Below, piece after piece: positions 1 through 5,680 of a stretch of DNA of 6,376 nucleotides. The position numbers and the translations under genes were made by a program. Location: NCBI GenBank assembly GCA_964577175.1, contig CAZNYC010000184.1, forward strand, positions 1-6,376. The letters are read 5' to 3'. This DNA comes from BS750m-G62 sp964577175. Lineage in GTDB: Bacteria > Planctomycetota > Phycisphaerae > FEN-1346. A model generated the notes under the pieces. That model was not told the DNA's origin and ran no database searches. It saw only the letters and a program-made list of their open reading frames with translations. How positions within the stretch are numbered: position 1 is the stretch's first letter; every line of letters begins with the position of its first letter.

Positions 1-60
1 TTCTCCACCGCCACCCGCGCCGCATGAAACCCGCGAAAGGGCAGTTACTACAGCTACGAC

Positions 61-2244
61 ATGATGGGCCATGGGTTCGGCGGCGACGGCGATTTGATCG
101 ACTACGCGAACAGCCGCGCCAGCTTCACTCCGCAACAGCGGGAACGCCTCCGTGCCCTGCTCGTCTTCGGTGCCTACTGTCACACGACGGAGACGGCCTA
201 TCCCTATCGCGTTTCGATGGGCGGGCATCCCAACTTCATCATCAATGACAAGAAGGGGTTGGCCACCGCGCCGGCCGTCTTCCCCAAGCATCCGGACGCC
301 GAATTCTGGCGCGACGAATACGTCGCCTTCTATGAGACCTGGCTGAAGGACTACATCCGCCCCGGTCGGCCGGACCTTGCGCTGCGCGAGGGGCGGTTCA
401 TGGAGGGCCCCTGCAATTACATGCCCGTCTCAATGTACTACATCTACCGCTGCGCGAAGTTACTTCACCAGTATGACGGGACTTATCTTCTCGAGCACCC
501 ATTGTTCCGCCAGTGGGTTGATTGGGCTCAAAGGATCATCGTCCTGCCGCCCCTTCACAACGCTCCGCTCAAGCAAGTCGTCATGAGCGTGCCGACCGGC
601 GCCCACGCCGACACGAACCGTTGGTTAGTCGATGGTTCAAGCTGGAAAGAACCGCACAATCGGCGTTTGCAGGAGATGTGCATTTTCATGAAACAGCATG
701 GCAACGATCCTTTGGCGGATACCTTTCTTTGGATGCTCACGGCGGGGCAACAAGGGGCGCAACCGAATCTGACCTCATCCGTGTTTGCCGACAACGGGGT
801 GTTTATGCGCTACGATTTAGGTGGTCCGAACGAGGCCTTCTGCCATCTCTTCCAACGGGGCAGCACCACGGGGTCGGGCAACTACCGCTGGGGCTACTGG
901 ATGGAAAACGGCGCGCTGTACTACGCGGCCAAGGGCAAGGTCTGGAGTTGGCATGGGTACGAAGACAACGGTGATGAAACGGACTACCGCCACGTCAGCT
1001 ATTTCCATCCGCCCGGGCGGCGCGGCGGGCTGGGCCAACCGGCGTCGGCCGAGGATTACGGCATCCTCTACGACTTCGGCATCGCGCAATACTACCAGGC
1101 GGCGGCCGGTCCCGGCGGGTTTCCTGGCTACGAATCGCGAGGACTGATGATGCTCGGCGGCGACTACATCGCGGTCCACGACGACGTGGCAAACAACGAC
1201 ATCGAGGGCGTGTTCGGCTGGGAGAATATCTACAATGGGGTGGTAGGGAAGTACTACAAGTCGACGGACTTCACCGGCGAGCCCGTGATCCGGCAGGACG
1301 ATAACCGGTTCGCCGTCGATTTTCAGTGGGGCGACGGTTCGCCAATCGATGGCGGCCGGAAGGACGGCTTCTCGGTTCGCTGGGAGGGGCTTTTCTATTG
1401 CCATGCCGATGGGAAGGTCACGTTCGAACTGGACATCACGCCGAAAGACGCCGAGACGACGGCGAGTCATGCTCGCCTGTACCTGGACGGCAAGCTGCTG
1501 GTCGATGCCGACGTTGAAGACGCCCGGGCAACCCTGCCGGTCAAGGCCTACCGGCACTATCCGCTGCGGATTGAATACGTCCACAAGACCGGCGAAGCGA
1601 TGTGCCGGCTGGGGATCGATCACCCGAAGGATTCCTTCCTGAACGGCGTTCGTGGAGGCTACCATACCCGGCGTCTCTGGTGGCGGGGGACGATGCCTGA
1701 CATCCACTCTGTGCCAGGCAAGGTGAACGAGCCCTTCCGCGGCGACCAACTGCACGTCGTGGCGCCCGCGTCGCACCCGGTGAGGGTTGAAAAGAGGGCT
1801 TGGGGCGCGTTGGTCAACGGCGAGGAGCACGTTCTGATGTCCGATGAGCCGATCAACGTTCGCGAAGGCGAACTGGAGTTTCGCGGCAGAACCGGCTTCG
1901 CGCGCCCGGAACAGCTCGTCCTATTCGAGGGCCGCCGCATCGCGCTGGGCGGGATGCGGCTGGAGATCGAAGGCGGATCGTTTGGAGCGAGCGCAAAACG
2001 GGAACGCGGCGCGATCGCGGGGCACATTGCCGGTTCTGCTGGCGGCGCGTTGCGTTTGACGCCGGGCCGCCCTTTTGACCCGAATCGTGTTCGAGCAACG
2101 GTCCAGGGGCAGCCGATTCCTGTGCGGTGCGAAGGCGGGAGGATCCTCTTCGACGTCGATGTTTGCCGTGCCGACGGAGTCGTCGATTATCGTGTTAGTT
2201 TTCGAGAGACTGGTATGTATCGGGCTGCTGGAAATGTGCGCTAA
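61..2244 (+). CDS. Heparinase II/III-like polysaccharide lyase with inserted PA14 domain; N-terminus probably incomplete
   Basis: This is probably a secreted or periplasmic enzyme that degrades uronate-containing polysaccharide by beta-elimination; the substrate cannot be told. Residues 1-230 look like the end of an alpha/alpha-toroid and contain an E-G-x3-Y motif (E115, Y120) like the catalytic Tyr region of these lyases. Residues 239-390 look like the start of the heparinase-type beta-sandwich (VFADNGVFMRYDLGG, candidate His262, then RGLMMLGGDYIAVHDDV at 360-376). Residues 396-520 form a PA14 domain (GKYYKSTDFTGEPVI, then DGKLLVDADV, then PLRIEYVHKTGE). Residues 550-727 resume a beta-rich lyase C-terminus. 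ATG 61 is only the first Met: there is no Shine-Dalgarno, and upstream codons from base 28 (NPRKGSYYSYD) still read like protein before a TGA at 25-27. The true start is likely upstream, with a frameshift or stop near bases 25-43, or a sequencing error. No signal peptide is visible for the same reason. The family call is moderate and PA14 is strong. Confidence 0.72.
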   Translation: MMGHGFGGDGDLIDYANSRASFTPQQRERLRALLVFGAYCHTTETAYPYRVSMGGHPNFIINDKKGLATAPAVFPKHPDAEFWRDEYVAFYETWLKDYIRPGRPDLALREGRFMEGPCNYMPVSMYYIYRCAKLLHQYDGTYLLEHPLFRQWVDWAQRIIVLPPLHNAPLKQVVMSVPTGAHADTNRWLVDGSSWKEPHNRRLQEMCIFMKQHGNDPLADTFLWMLTAGQQGAQPNLTSSVFADNGVFMRYDLGGPNEAFCHLFQRGSTTGSGNYRWGYWMENGALYYAAKGKVWSWHGYEDNGDETDYRHVSYFHPPGRRGGLGQPASAEDYGILYDFGIAQYYQAAAGPGGFPGYESRGLMMLGGDYIAVHDDVANNDIEGVFGWENIYNGVVGKYYKSTDFTGEPVIRQDDNRFAVDFQWGDGSPIDGGRKDGFSVRWEGLFYCHADGKVTFELDITPKDAETTASHARLYLDGKLLVDADVEDARATLPVKAYRHYPLRIEYVHKTGEAMCRLGIDHPKDSFLNGVRGGYHTRRLWWRGTMPDIHSVPGKVNEPFRGDQLHVVAPASHPVRVEKRAWGALVNGEEHVLMSDEPINVREGELEFRGRTGFARPEQLVLFEGRRIALGGMRLEIEGGSFGASAKRERGAIAGHIAGSAGGALRLTPGRPFDPNRVRATVQGQPIPVRCEGGRILFDVDVCRADGVVDYRVSFRETGMYRAAGNVR

Positions 2245-2273
2245 GAGCAGCCTGTGATCCAGGGATAACTCAA

Positions 2274-2441
2274 ATGCATCGCCGAATCTCGCATCTTAAC
2301 TCAGCTTGTGGGCTCTTGATCTGCGTCATGGTTGCCAACGGTGTTCTCGTTGCCGCCGATAGAAGTGCTGGCACCGCGTTGCCCAACGGGATCGTGCTGC
2401 CCAAACCTTGGCCACCCGGCGATGGGCGGACGCCGCCGGGC
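2274..2441 (+). pseudogene. Truncated 5' end of a secreted hydrolase-like gene (signal peptide plus mature N-terminus only)
   Basis: The fragment begins at ATG 2274, with AGGGA at 2261-2265 as a plausible ribosome site, 29 bases after the lyase stop, so it was probably in the lyase operon. Residues 1-28 are a signal peptide: HRR at the N-terminus, a hydrophobic core GLLICVMVANGVLV, and likely cleavage near VAA-D. The mature start, LPNGIVLPKPWPP followed by GDGRTPPG (to about residue 56), resembles from memory the opening of secreted planctomycete glycoside hydrolases. After that the reading frame stays open but becomes low-complexity (GRLPPIGATVLGGHG and onward), with no hydrolase domain. The frame runs on by chance into the zinc-ribbon gene and stops at 2867, giving a nominal 197-residue ORF that I interpret as an accidental fusion. 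The end coordinate is approximate. The alternative is a real 197-residue exported protein, which I think unlikely because a zinc ribbon would be exported with it. Confidence 0.55.
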
Positions 2442-2547
2442 AGGCTGCCGCCGATCGGGGCTACCGTTTTGGGGGGCCATGGTTCCGTCCTTTCTGAAAG
2501 AGCCGCTTCGATCGTGCCTCATCCCCCTATTCATGCCGAGGGGCGAT

Positions 2548-2685
2548 GTGTCGCACGTCTTGCACGAAAAACCGCCTCTACGGCATGCGCTGGGGCAGGA
2601 CGCGGCCCGGCGGCGCGAGCGGAAACGGTACACGCAGGAGGATTTGCAGCGGAGGAGCCGATGCCTGACGGCGTCAACGGCGTGA
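2548..2685 (+). CDS. Possible small basic protein (45 residues), unrecognised
   Basis: GTG 2548 is preceded by GAGGGG at 2538-2543 with 4 bases spacing. The 45-residue product is strongly basic in its middle (ARRRERKRYTQEDLQRRSR) and could form a helix. It ends 25 bases inside the zinc-ribbon gene, whose ribosome site lies within its last codons, an arrangement typical of translationally coupled small genes. The same frame is open from ATG 2332, but the upstream part overlaps the hydrolase leader and looks like shadow coding. I recognise no family and assign no function. It may be a chance ORF in GC-rich DNA. Confidence 0.3.
   Translation: MSHVLHEKPPLRHALGQDAARRRERKRYTQEDLQRRSRCLTASTA
2651..2655 (+). 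promoter_or_regulatory. Ribosome binding site deciding the zinc-ribbon start
   Basis: GGAGG lies 5 bases before ATG 2661. It supports an internal start and argues against reading the zinc ribbon as the C-terminus of the long in-frame ORF that begins at 2274. Confidence 0.65.
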
Positions 2686-2867
2686 GAGAACGGGTGGAGT
2701 CGAAGGACGCGGCGGCCGCGGAGCAGAAGGGGCTCGTGTGCCGCCACTGCGGGTGCCGGCATTTCCGGGTCGTCTACACACGCCCCGCGTGGGGCGGGCG
2801 AATCATGCGGCGGCGGGAGTGCCGGCACTGTGGGCGCCGGACAACGACCTTTGAGGCTGCGGGTTGA
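2661..2867 (+). CDS. NrdR-like zinc-ribbon mini-protein (68 residues)
   Basis: Residues 25-65 form a four-cysteine zinc ribbon: C27-R-H-C30 and C54-R-H-C57, with VVYTRPAWGGRIMRRREC between and GRRTTTFE after. This closely follows the N-terminal zinc ribbon of NrdR (CxxC, then SRP, RRRECxxCGxRFTTYE), the ATP-cone repressor of ribonucleotide reductase genes. NrdR is about 150 residues with a C-terminal ATP-cone; here the protein ends three residues after the ribbon, so it cannot sense nucleotides the way NrdR does. Residues 1-24 are a charged Ala-rich lead. The start is fixed by GGAGG five bases upstream. It probably binds DNA or RNA, but the target is unknown. Such stand-alone ribbons are plausible accessory or prophage-type proteins. 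It sits between a broken hydrolase gene and an AbiE pair, in an apparent junction zone. The fold is confident and the role unknown. Confidence 0.7.
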   Translation: MPDGVNGVRERVESKDAAAAEQKGLVCRHCGCRHFRVVYTRPAWGGRIMRRRECRHCGRRTTTFEAAG

Positions 2868-2911
2868 GGAACGTCCGCGTCGCGGCCGAGTAGTGATTCT
2901 GTTGAAATTGT

Positions 2912-2940
2912 TTGGCAGGGACGAACAAACGCTATAGTAT
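2912..2940 (+). promoter_or_regulatory. Probable sigma70-type promoter for the AbiE-like operon
   Basis: TTGGCA at 2912-2917 can serve as a -35 box. The AT-rich element TATAGTAT at 2933-2940 supplies a -10, either TAGTAT with 17-base spacing or TATAGT with 15. It lies about 55 bases before the antitoxin ATG and overlaps the left operator half-site, as expected for an autorepressed toxin-antitoxin promoter. Exact boxes are uncertain. Confidence 0.5.
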
Positions 2941-2981
2941 TCCTAAGCACACGCCGATAGTGATACTGAGGCGTTTGTTCG
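2922..2981. repeat. Inverted repeat flanking the -10 region, candidate AbiEi operator
   Basis: CGAACAAACGC at 2922-2932 and GCGTTTGTTCG at 2971-2981 are perfect 11-base inverted copies, separated by 38 bases that contain the -10 element. AbiEi antitoxins are known to bind inverted repeats in their own promoter and repress it, so this is the natural operator candidate. Assignment to AbiEi is inference; the repeat is seen directly. Confidence 0.6.
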
Positions 2982-2995
2982 AAAGCGACGAACAA
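2975..2995. promoter_or_regulatory. Second operator-like palindrome touching the antitoxin start codon
   Basis: TTGTTCG (2975-2981), 7 bases, then CGAACAA (2989-2995) form a perfect dyad whose last base is the A of the start ATG. It shares its left arm with the larger inverted repeat, so the region has three copies of one 7-base half-site. Binding here could block transcript elongation, or the RNA hairpin could limit translation. No good Shine-Dalgarno is seen before ATG 2995. Confidence 0.5.
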
Positions 2996-3852
2996 TGGCA
3001 GAAGAATCCCAAACACCGGCATCGCCCGGTATGAGGCTGATACGGGCACTTGCCGCCGAGGGCGACCGTGTTTTCACGCCGGACCGGGCCCGCGAAATCG
3101 CCCCGTCGGTGGGCCTTTCGGAGGGGTATCTTCGCCAGGCCCTCCATCACCTGGCGAAGTCGGGATGGCTCGTGCGCCTCCGCAAGGGATTGTACGCCCT
3201 CTCGGCCACGGTGCCGGGCGTGAGCAGTGCCCACGAGTTTGAGATCGGCATGGCGCTGGTCAGCCCGGCGGCCGTCAGTCACTGGTCGGCGCTGCACTAC
3301 CACGGCCTGACGGAACAGGTGCCGAGGCGAGTCTTCCTTCTCACGACAGCCGATGCGTCGGTGCCTCAATCGCGGGCCGCGAGCCGAGGACAGAACCGGC
3401 GCGGCATTCGGGTAGGGGAGACGGTGTACCAGTTCGTCCGTGTCAAGCCGGAACGATTCTTCGGGACGGAGAAGGTGTGGGTGGACGATGCCCGCGTCAC
3501 GGTGACCGACCCGGAGCGGACGCTGCTCGACGGGTTGATGCAGCCGCGGTACTGCGGTGACTTCGCGGAGGTGCTTCACGCCTTCGAGGTTCGTGGCGAC
3601 GACTTGGACGTGGACCGCATCATCGGCTACGCGCTCCGGCTCGATGCGGCCACACCGAAGCGGTTGGGATGGGTGCTCGAAAGGCAGGGCGTTTCGGCCG
3701 GGCAGTTGGAGCCGCTGGCGAAGGTCTCGATCAAGGGTTACCGTCCACTGGACCCGACCGGTCCGCGTCAAGGGCCATGCAACCGTCAGTGGATGATCCA
3801 GGAGAACCTTCCCGGCTTCGCGACCGGCGAGGGTGGAAAGGGCACCCCGTGA
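2995..3852 (+). CDS. abiEi: AbiEi-family type IV antitoxin / transcriptional regulator
   Basis: This is the antitoxin and autorepressor partner of the AbiEii nucleotidyltransferase that follows. Residues 13-70 form a winged helix-turn-helix (LSEGYLRQALHHLAKSGWL, then the wing RLRKGLYALS), typical of the AbiEi N-terminal DNA-binding domain. The C-terminal domain carries the family's hallmarks: VSPAAVSHWSALHYHGLTEQ (about 89-108) and VTVTDPERTLLDGL (168-181, with P173, E174, D179). The length of 285 residues fits the family. The start at ATG 2995 lacks a clear Shine-Dalgarno but follows a promoter and operator at the right distance. Its stop overlaps the toxin start by four bases (GTGA), so translation of the two is coupled. 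In type IV systems the antitoxin counters the toxin's activity without forming a stable complex. The last 20 residues (NLPGFATGEGGKGTP) look disordered. Another wHTH regulator is possible, but the partner makes AbiEi most likely. Confidence 0.88.
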   Translation: MAEESQTPASPGMRLIRALAAEGDRVFTPDRAREIAPSVGLSEGYLRQALHHLAKSGWLVRLRKGLYALSATVPGVSSAHEFEIGMALVSPAAVSHWSALHYHGLTEQVPRRVFLLTTADASVPQSRAASRGQNRRGIRVGETVYQFVRVKPERFFGTEKVWVDDARVTVTDPERTLLDGLMQPRYCGDFAEVLHAFEVRGDDLDVDRIIGYALRLDAATPKRLGWVLERQGVSAGQLEPLAKVSIKGYRPLDPTGPRQGPCNRQWMIQENLPGFATGEGGKGTP

Positions 3853-4712
3853 AACCGCTTCGCACGCGCCTCCAGGAGGCGCGACAACGCCTTGGGATTG
3901 CCTGGGAAGTCCTTGAGCGGGACTACCTGTTGTCCTGGGTCCTGGCGGGAATCGAGCAGACGGACCTGTTGCGGGAGACGCTTGTCTTCAAGGGTGGCAC
4001 CGCGCTGAAGAAGTGCTACTTCGGTGATTACCGCTTCTCGGAGGACCTGGACTTCTCGGGAACCGAGGGCGTCCCCACCGGCAGGGCGATGGAGAGCGCC
4101 ATGCGGGAGGTGTGCACGACGGCGGTACACCTCCTGGACGAGTACGCCCCCGTCGACATCGTTTGCGAGCGGTACACGGAACGGGAGCCGCATCCGGGAG
4201 GCCAGGAGGCCTTCACCATTCGCGCCCGGTTCCCGTGGCAACGGCAGGCGCACACCCGGGTGATGGTCGAAGTCTCCGTGGACGAGCCGGTCCTGAGGCC
4301 TTCGCCGAGACGAGCAGTCATCCACGGCTATGGTGAGCGGCTCCAGGCCGAGCCCCGCGTCTATGCGCTGCCGGAGATTGTCGCCGAGAAACTGCGTGCG
4401 ATTCTGCAGCACGTCGAGAAACTCGAAGACCGTGGCTGGAGCCGTTCGCGCGCCCGTGACTACTACGACTTGTGGCGCATCCTCGGTGCCTACAAGGAAC
4501 GGATGGACCTGGCGGGATTCGCATCGCTTCTGGAGGAGAAGTGCGCCGTGCGGCAGGTCTCGTTCAAGAGACCGGATGACTTCTTCCAGGAAACGATGCT
4601 CGCGTATGTCGAGCGAACGTGGGAGCAATGGCTTGGCCCTCTGGTGCCCGGCCTCCCCTCCTACGACACCGTCATCAGCGAACTCCGGCCGCAGATCGAA
4701 GACCTGCTGTGA
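3849..4712 (+). CDS. abiEii: AbiEii/AbiGii-family nucleotidyltransferase toxin
   Basis: This is the toxin of a type IV toxin-antitoxin and abortive-infection pair. It belongs to the DNA polymerase beta-like nucleotidyltransferase fold and is thought to transfer nucleotides to cellular RNA targets; GTP is the ligand reported for AbiEii, while related MenT toxins act on tRNA. Visible motifs are FKGGTALKK (47-55), RFSEDLDFS (62-70, metal-binding D66 and D68), the strand VEVSVDEP (140-147, with D145 a candidate third acid), PEIVAEKLRAIL (175-186, K181) and RARDYYDLWRIL (201-212, R203, D204, D207). All expected catalytic positions are present, so it looks active. I chose GTG 3849 because it overlaps the antitoxin stop as GTGA, has AAGGG seven bases upstream, and makes the protein begin MKPLRTRLQEARQRLG like its relatives. 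The frame is open further upstream (ATG 3669), but that stretch lies inside the antitoxin gene. The length is 287 residues, normal for the family. Confidence 0.9.
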   Translation: MKPLRTRLQEARQRLGIAWEVLERDYLLSWVLAGIEQTDLLRETLVFKGGTALKKCYFGDYRFSEDLDFSGTEGVPTGRAMESAMREVCTTAVHLLDEYAPVDIVCERYTEREPHPGGQEAFTIRARFPWQRQAHTRVMVEVSVDEPVLRPSPRRAVIHGYGERLQAEPRVYALPEIVAEKLRAILQHVEKLEDRGWSRSRARDYYDLWRILGAYKERMDLAGFASLLEEKCAVRQVSFKRPDDFFQETMLAYVERTWEQWLGPLVPGLPSYDTVISELRPQIEDLL

Positions 4713-4804
4713 CGTCAAGTCCCGGAAGGGGCAGTTCCCTGAGCGCGATATCGCGGTGCTCGGGTACACATCTGTAACGATTTCGCGTTTCCGCTGGAAG
4801 TCCT

Positions 4805-4833
4805 TTGCCTGCCCTCCGCGGGCAGGAGATAAT
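4805..4833 (+). promoter_or_regulatory. Promoter-like sequence with a hairpin in its spacer, no gene downstream
   Basis: TTGCCT (4805-4810) and GATAAT (4828-4833) are 17 bases apart, a fair sigma70 match. The spacer region holds a perfect 7-base dyad, CCTGCCC at 4808-4814 and GGGCAGG at 4820-4826 with a 5-base loop. No credible plus-strand ORF follows before the convergent ThiF gene. It could drive a small or antisense RNA, be a remnant, or be chance. Confidence 0.25.
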
Positions 4834-4927
4834 AGTACGCGACAAGATGACCGGGCGACTGCTCGGCGGCTGATCACCGACGGGCGGATGCCTGGCGGGC
4901 AAGCGGGCCGGAGCCGTCAGCAAGTCC

Positions 4928-4953
4928 CTACTCGACTTTCTCCCGTCAAGTAG
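4928..4953 (-). other. Second hairpin downstream of the ThiF gene
   Basis: CTACTCGAC (4928-4936), an 8-base loop and GTCAAGTAG (4945-4953) form a 9-pair stem. On the plus strand it has a C:A mismatch, whereas the minus-strand RNA has a G-U pair at that place. This points to function in the minus-strand transcript, behind the first terminator-like stem. It may be a 3'-end protecting or back-up termination structure. Confidence 0.4.
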
Positions 4954-4960
4954 ACAGGGC

Positions 4961-4996
4961 AACGAGGGAAGCGGGTTTGGCGTGGCTTCCCTCGTT
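4961..4996 (-). terminator. Terminator-like hairpin for the JAB-ThiF operon
   Basis: AACGAGGGAAGC (4961-4972) and GCTTCCCTCGTT (4985-4996) are a perfect 12-base stem with a 12-base loop. It starts three bases after the ThiF stop codon at 5000-5002 on the minus strand. There is no clean T-tract behind it (GCCCTGTCT follows), so termination strength is uncertain. On the plus strand it could also stop read-through from the toxin gene. Confidence 0.6.
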
Positions 4997-4999
4997 TGA

Positions 5000-5680
5000 C
5001 TATGGCTTGGTGGCCTCGACGGTCATCTCGCAAGAGAGCAGGTTGAGCGTCAGGTCGGCCTCCACGGGCAGGTGGCGGAGCCACTTGGCGAACTGGGCCA
5101 GCATGAGGCCGGCGGCGACGTTCGCACAGTAGATGGTGGTCCGGGCCGTGCACGCGCCCTGGTAGGCCTCGTCCTGGGTGAAGAGCGTGGTCGGGTAATG
5201 GTCCCGGCTCGCCGGATCGCAGGCCGTGAGGACCCGCAGGACCTCGGCGGTCATCCGGCCGTCGGCGAAGAAGTCAACCTTATCGTTGACCGCTTCCCAG
5301 ACCAGGCGGCGGGTATCGATCCGGTCCACGCAGCAGAACAGGGCGTTGCCGATGACCAGGCTCCGCTTGAACCGGTCCTGGACCTCGTTCACTTCAAGGC
5401 GATGGTTGATCTGCTGGCAGAGGTCGGCCGTGGCCTCGACCTTGGGCCGGTCGAGTTCGTCGTCGAGATAACCCTGGCTCGCGAGGTTGCTCTCCTCGAC
5501 GACGTCGAAGTCGACCAGTTGGAGCCACGGGATGCCCATGGCCGCCAGTTGCAGGGCCACCTGCCGGCCGATGGCCCCGACGCCCACCACCGTGGCCCGG
5601 CACGCAGCCAGGCGGCCCGGCGGCACCACGTCCTGCTGCCGGCTGTATCGTTCGCTGGACTGAGTCGGCTGAGTCACCAT
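5000..5680 (-). CDS. ThiF/E1-like adenylyltransferase (ubiquitin-like activating enzyme family)
   Basis: This E1-superfamily enzyme would adenylate the C-terminus of a ubiquitin-like or sulfur-carrier protein using ATP. Visible features in order are ERYSRQQ (10-16, with the N-terminal Arg typical of the family), the nucleotide-binding loop GVGAIG (33-38), DFDVVEESNLASQ (57-69; D57, D59, N65, Q69), K80 in DRPKVEA, and CCVDRIDTR (116-124; D119, R124). All match the ThiF/MoeB/E1 active site. GACTARTTIY (175-184) places C177 before Thr, as in the CT signature of the catalytic cysteine of eukaryotic E1s. The CxxC zinc pairs of ThiF and MoeB are not seen. The length of 226 residues is a bare adenylation domain. 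ATG 5680 is fixed by a perfect AGGAGGTGAT (minus strand, 5693-5684) and overlaps the JAB gene by 7 bases, so the two are coupled. The context argues for ubiquitin-like conjugation rather than thiamine synthesis. A relative of the ThiF protein of PRTRC plasmid cassettes is an alternative reading. Confidence 0.88.
   Translation of the reverse strand: MVTQPTQSSERYSRQQDVVPPGRLAACRATVVGVGAIGRQVALQLAAMGIPWLQLVDFDVVEESNLASQGYLDDELDRPKVEATADLCQQINHRLEVNEVQDRFKRSLVIGNALFCCVDRIDTRRLVWEAVNDKVDFFADGRMTAEVLRVLTACDPASRDHYPTTLFTQDEAYQGACTARTTIYCANVAAGLMLAQFAKWLRHLPVEADLTLNLLSCEMTVEATKP

Noticed and set aside
817..1830. 337-codon open frame on the minus strand inside the lyase gene
   Set aside because: Antisense shadow of a GC-rich gene; its translation is rich in Arg/Pro/Val with no recognisable motif, while the plus strand has clear PA14 and lyase motifs.
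2932..3771. 279-codon minus-strand frame opposite the antitoxin
   Set aside because: Antisense shadow; no ribosome site or domain, and the plus strand is a clear AbiEi.
3669..3848. Upstream extension of the toxin to ATG 3669
   Set aside because: It lies within the antitoxin gene, reads as low-complexity shadow, and the GTG at 3849 with GTGA overlap is the normal layout for this pair.
4744..4755. Perfect 12-base palindrome CGCGATATCGCG after the toxin gene
   Set aside because: Too short and GC-biased to be called an operator or terminator; no loop or T-tract.
3786..4877. 363-codon minus-strand frame opposite the toxin
   Set aside because: Antisense shadow of the nucleotidyltransferase gene, with no motif of its own.
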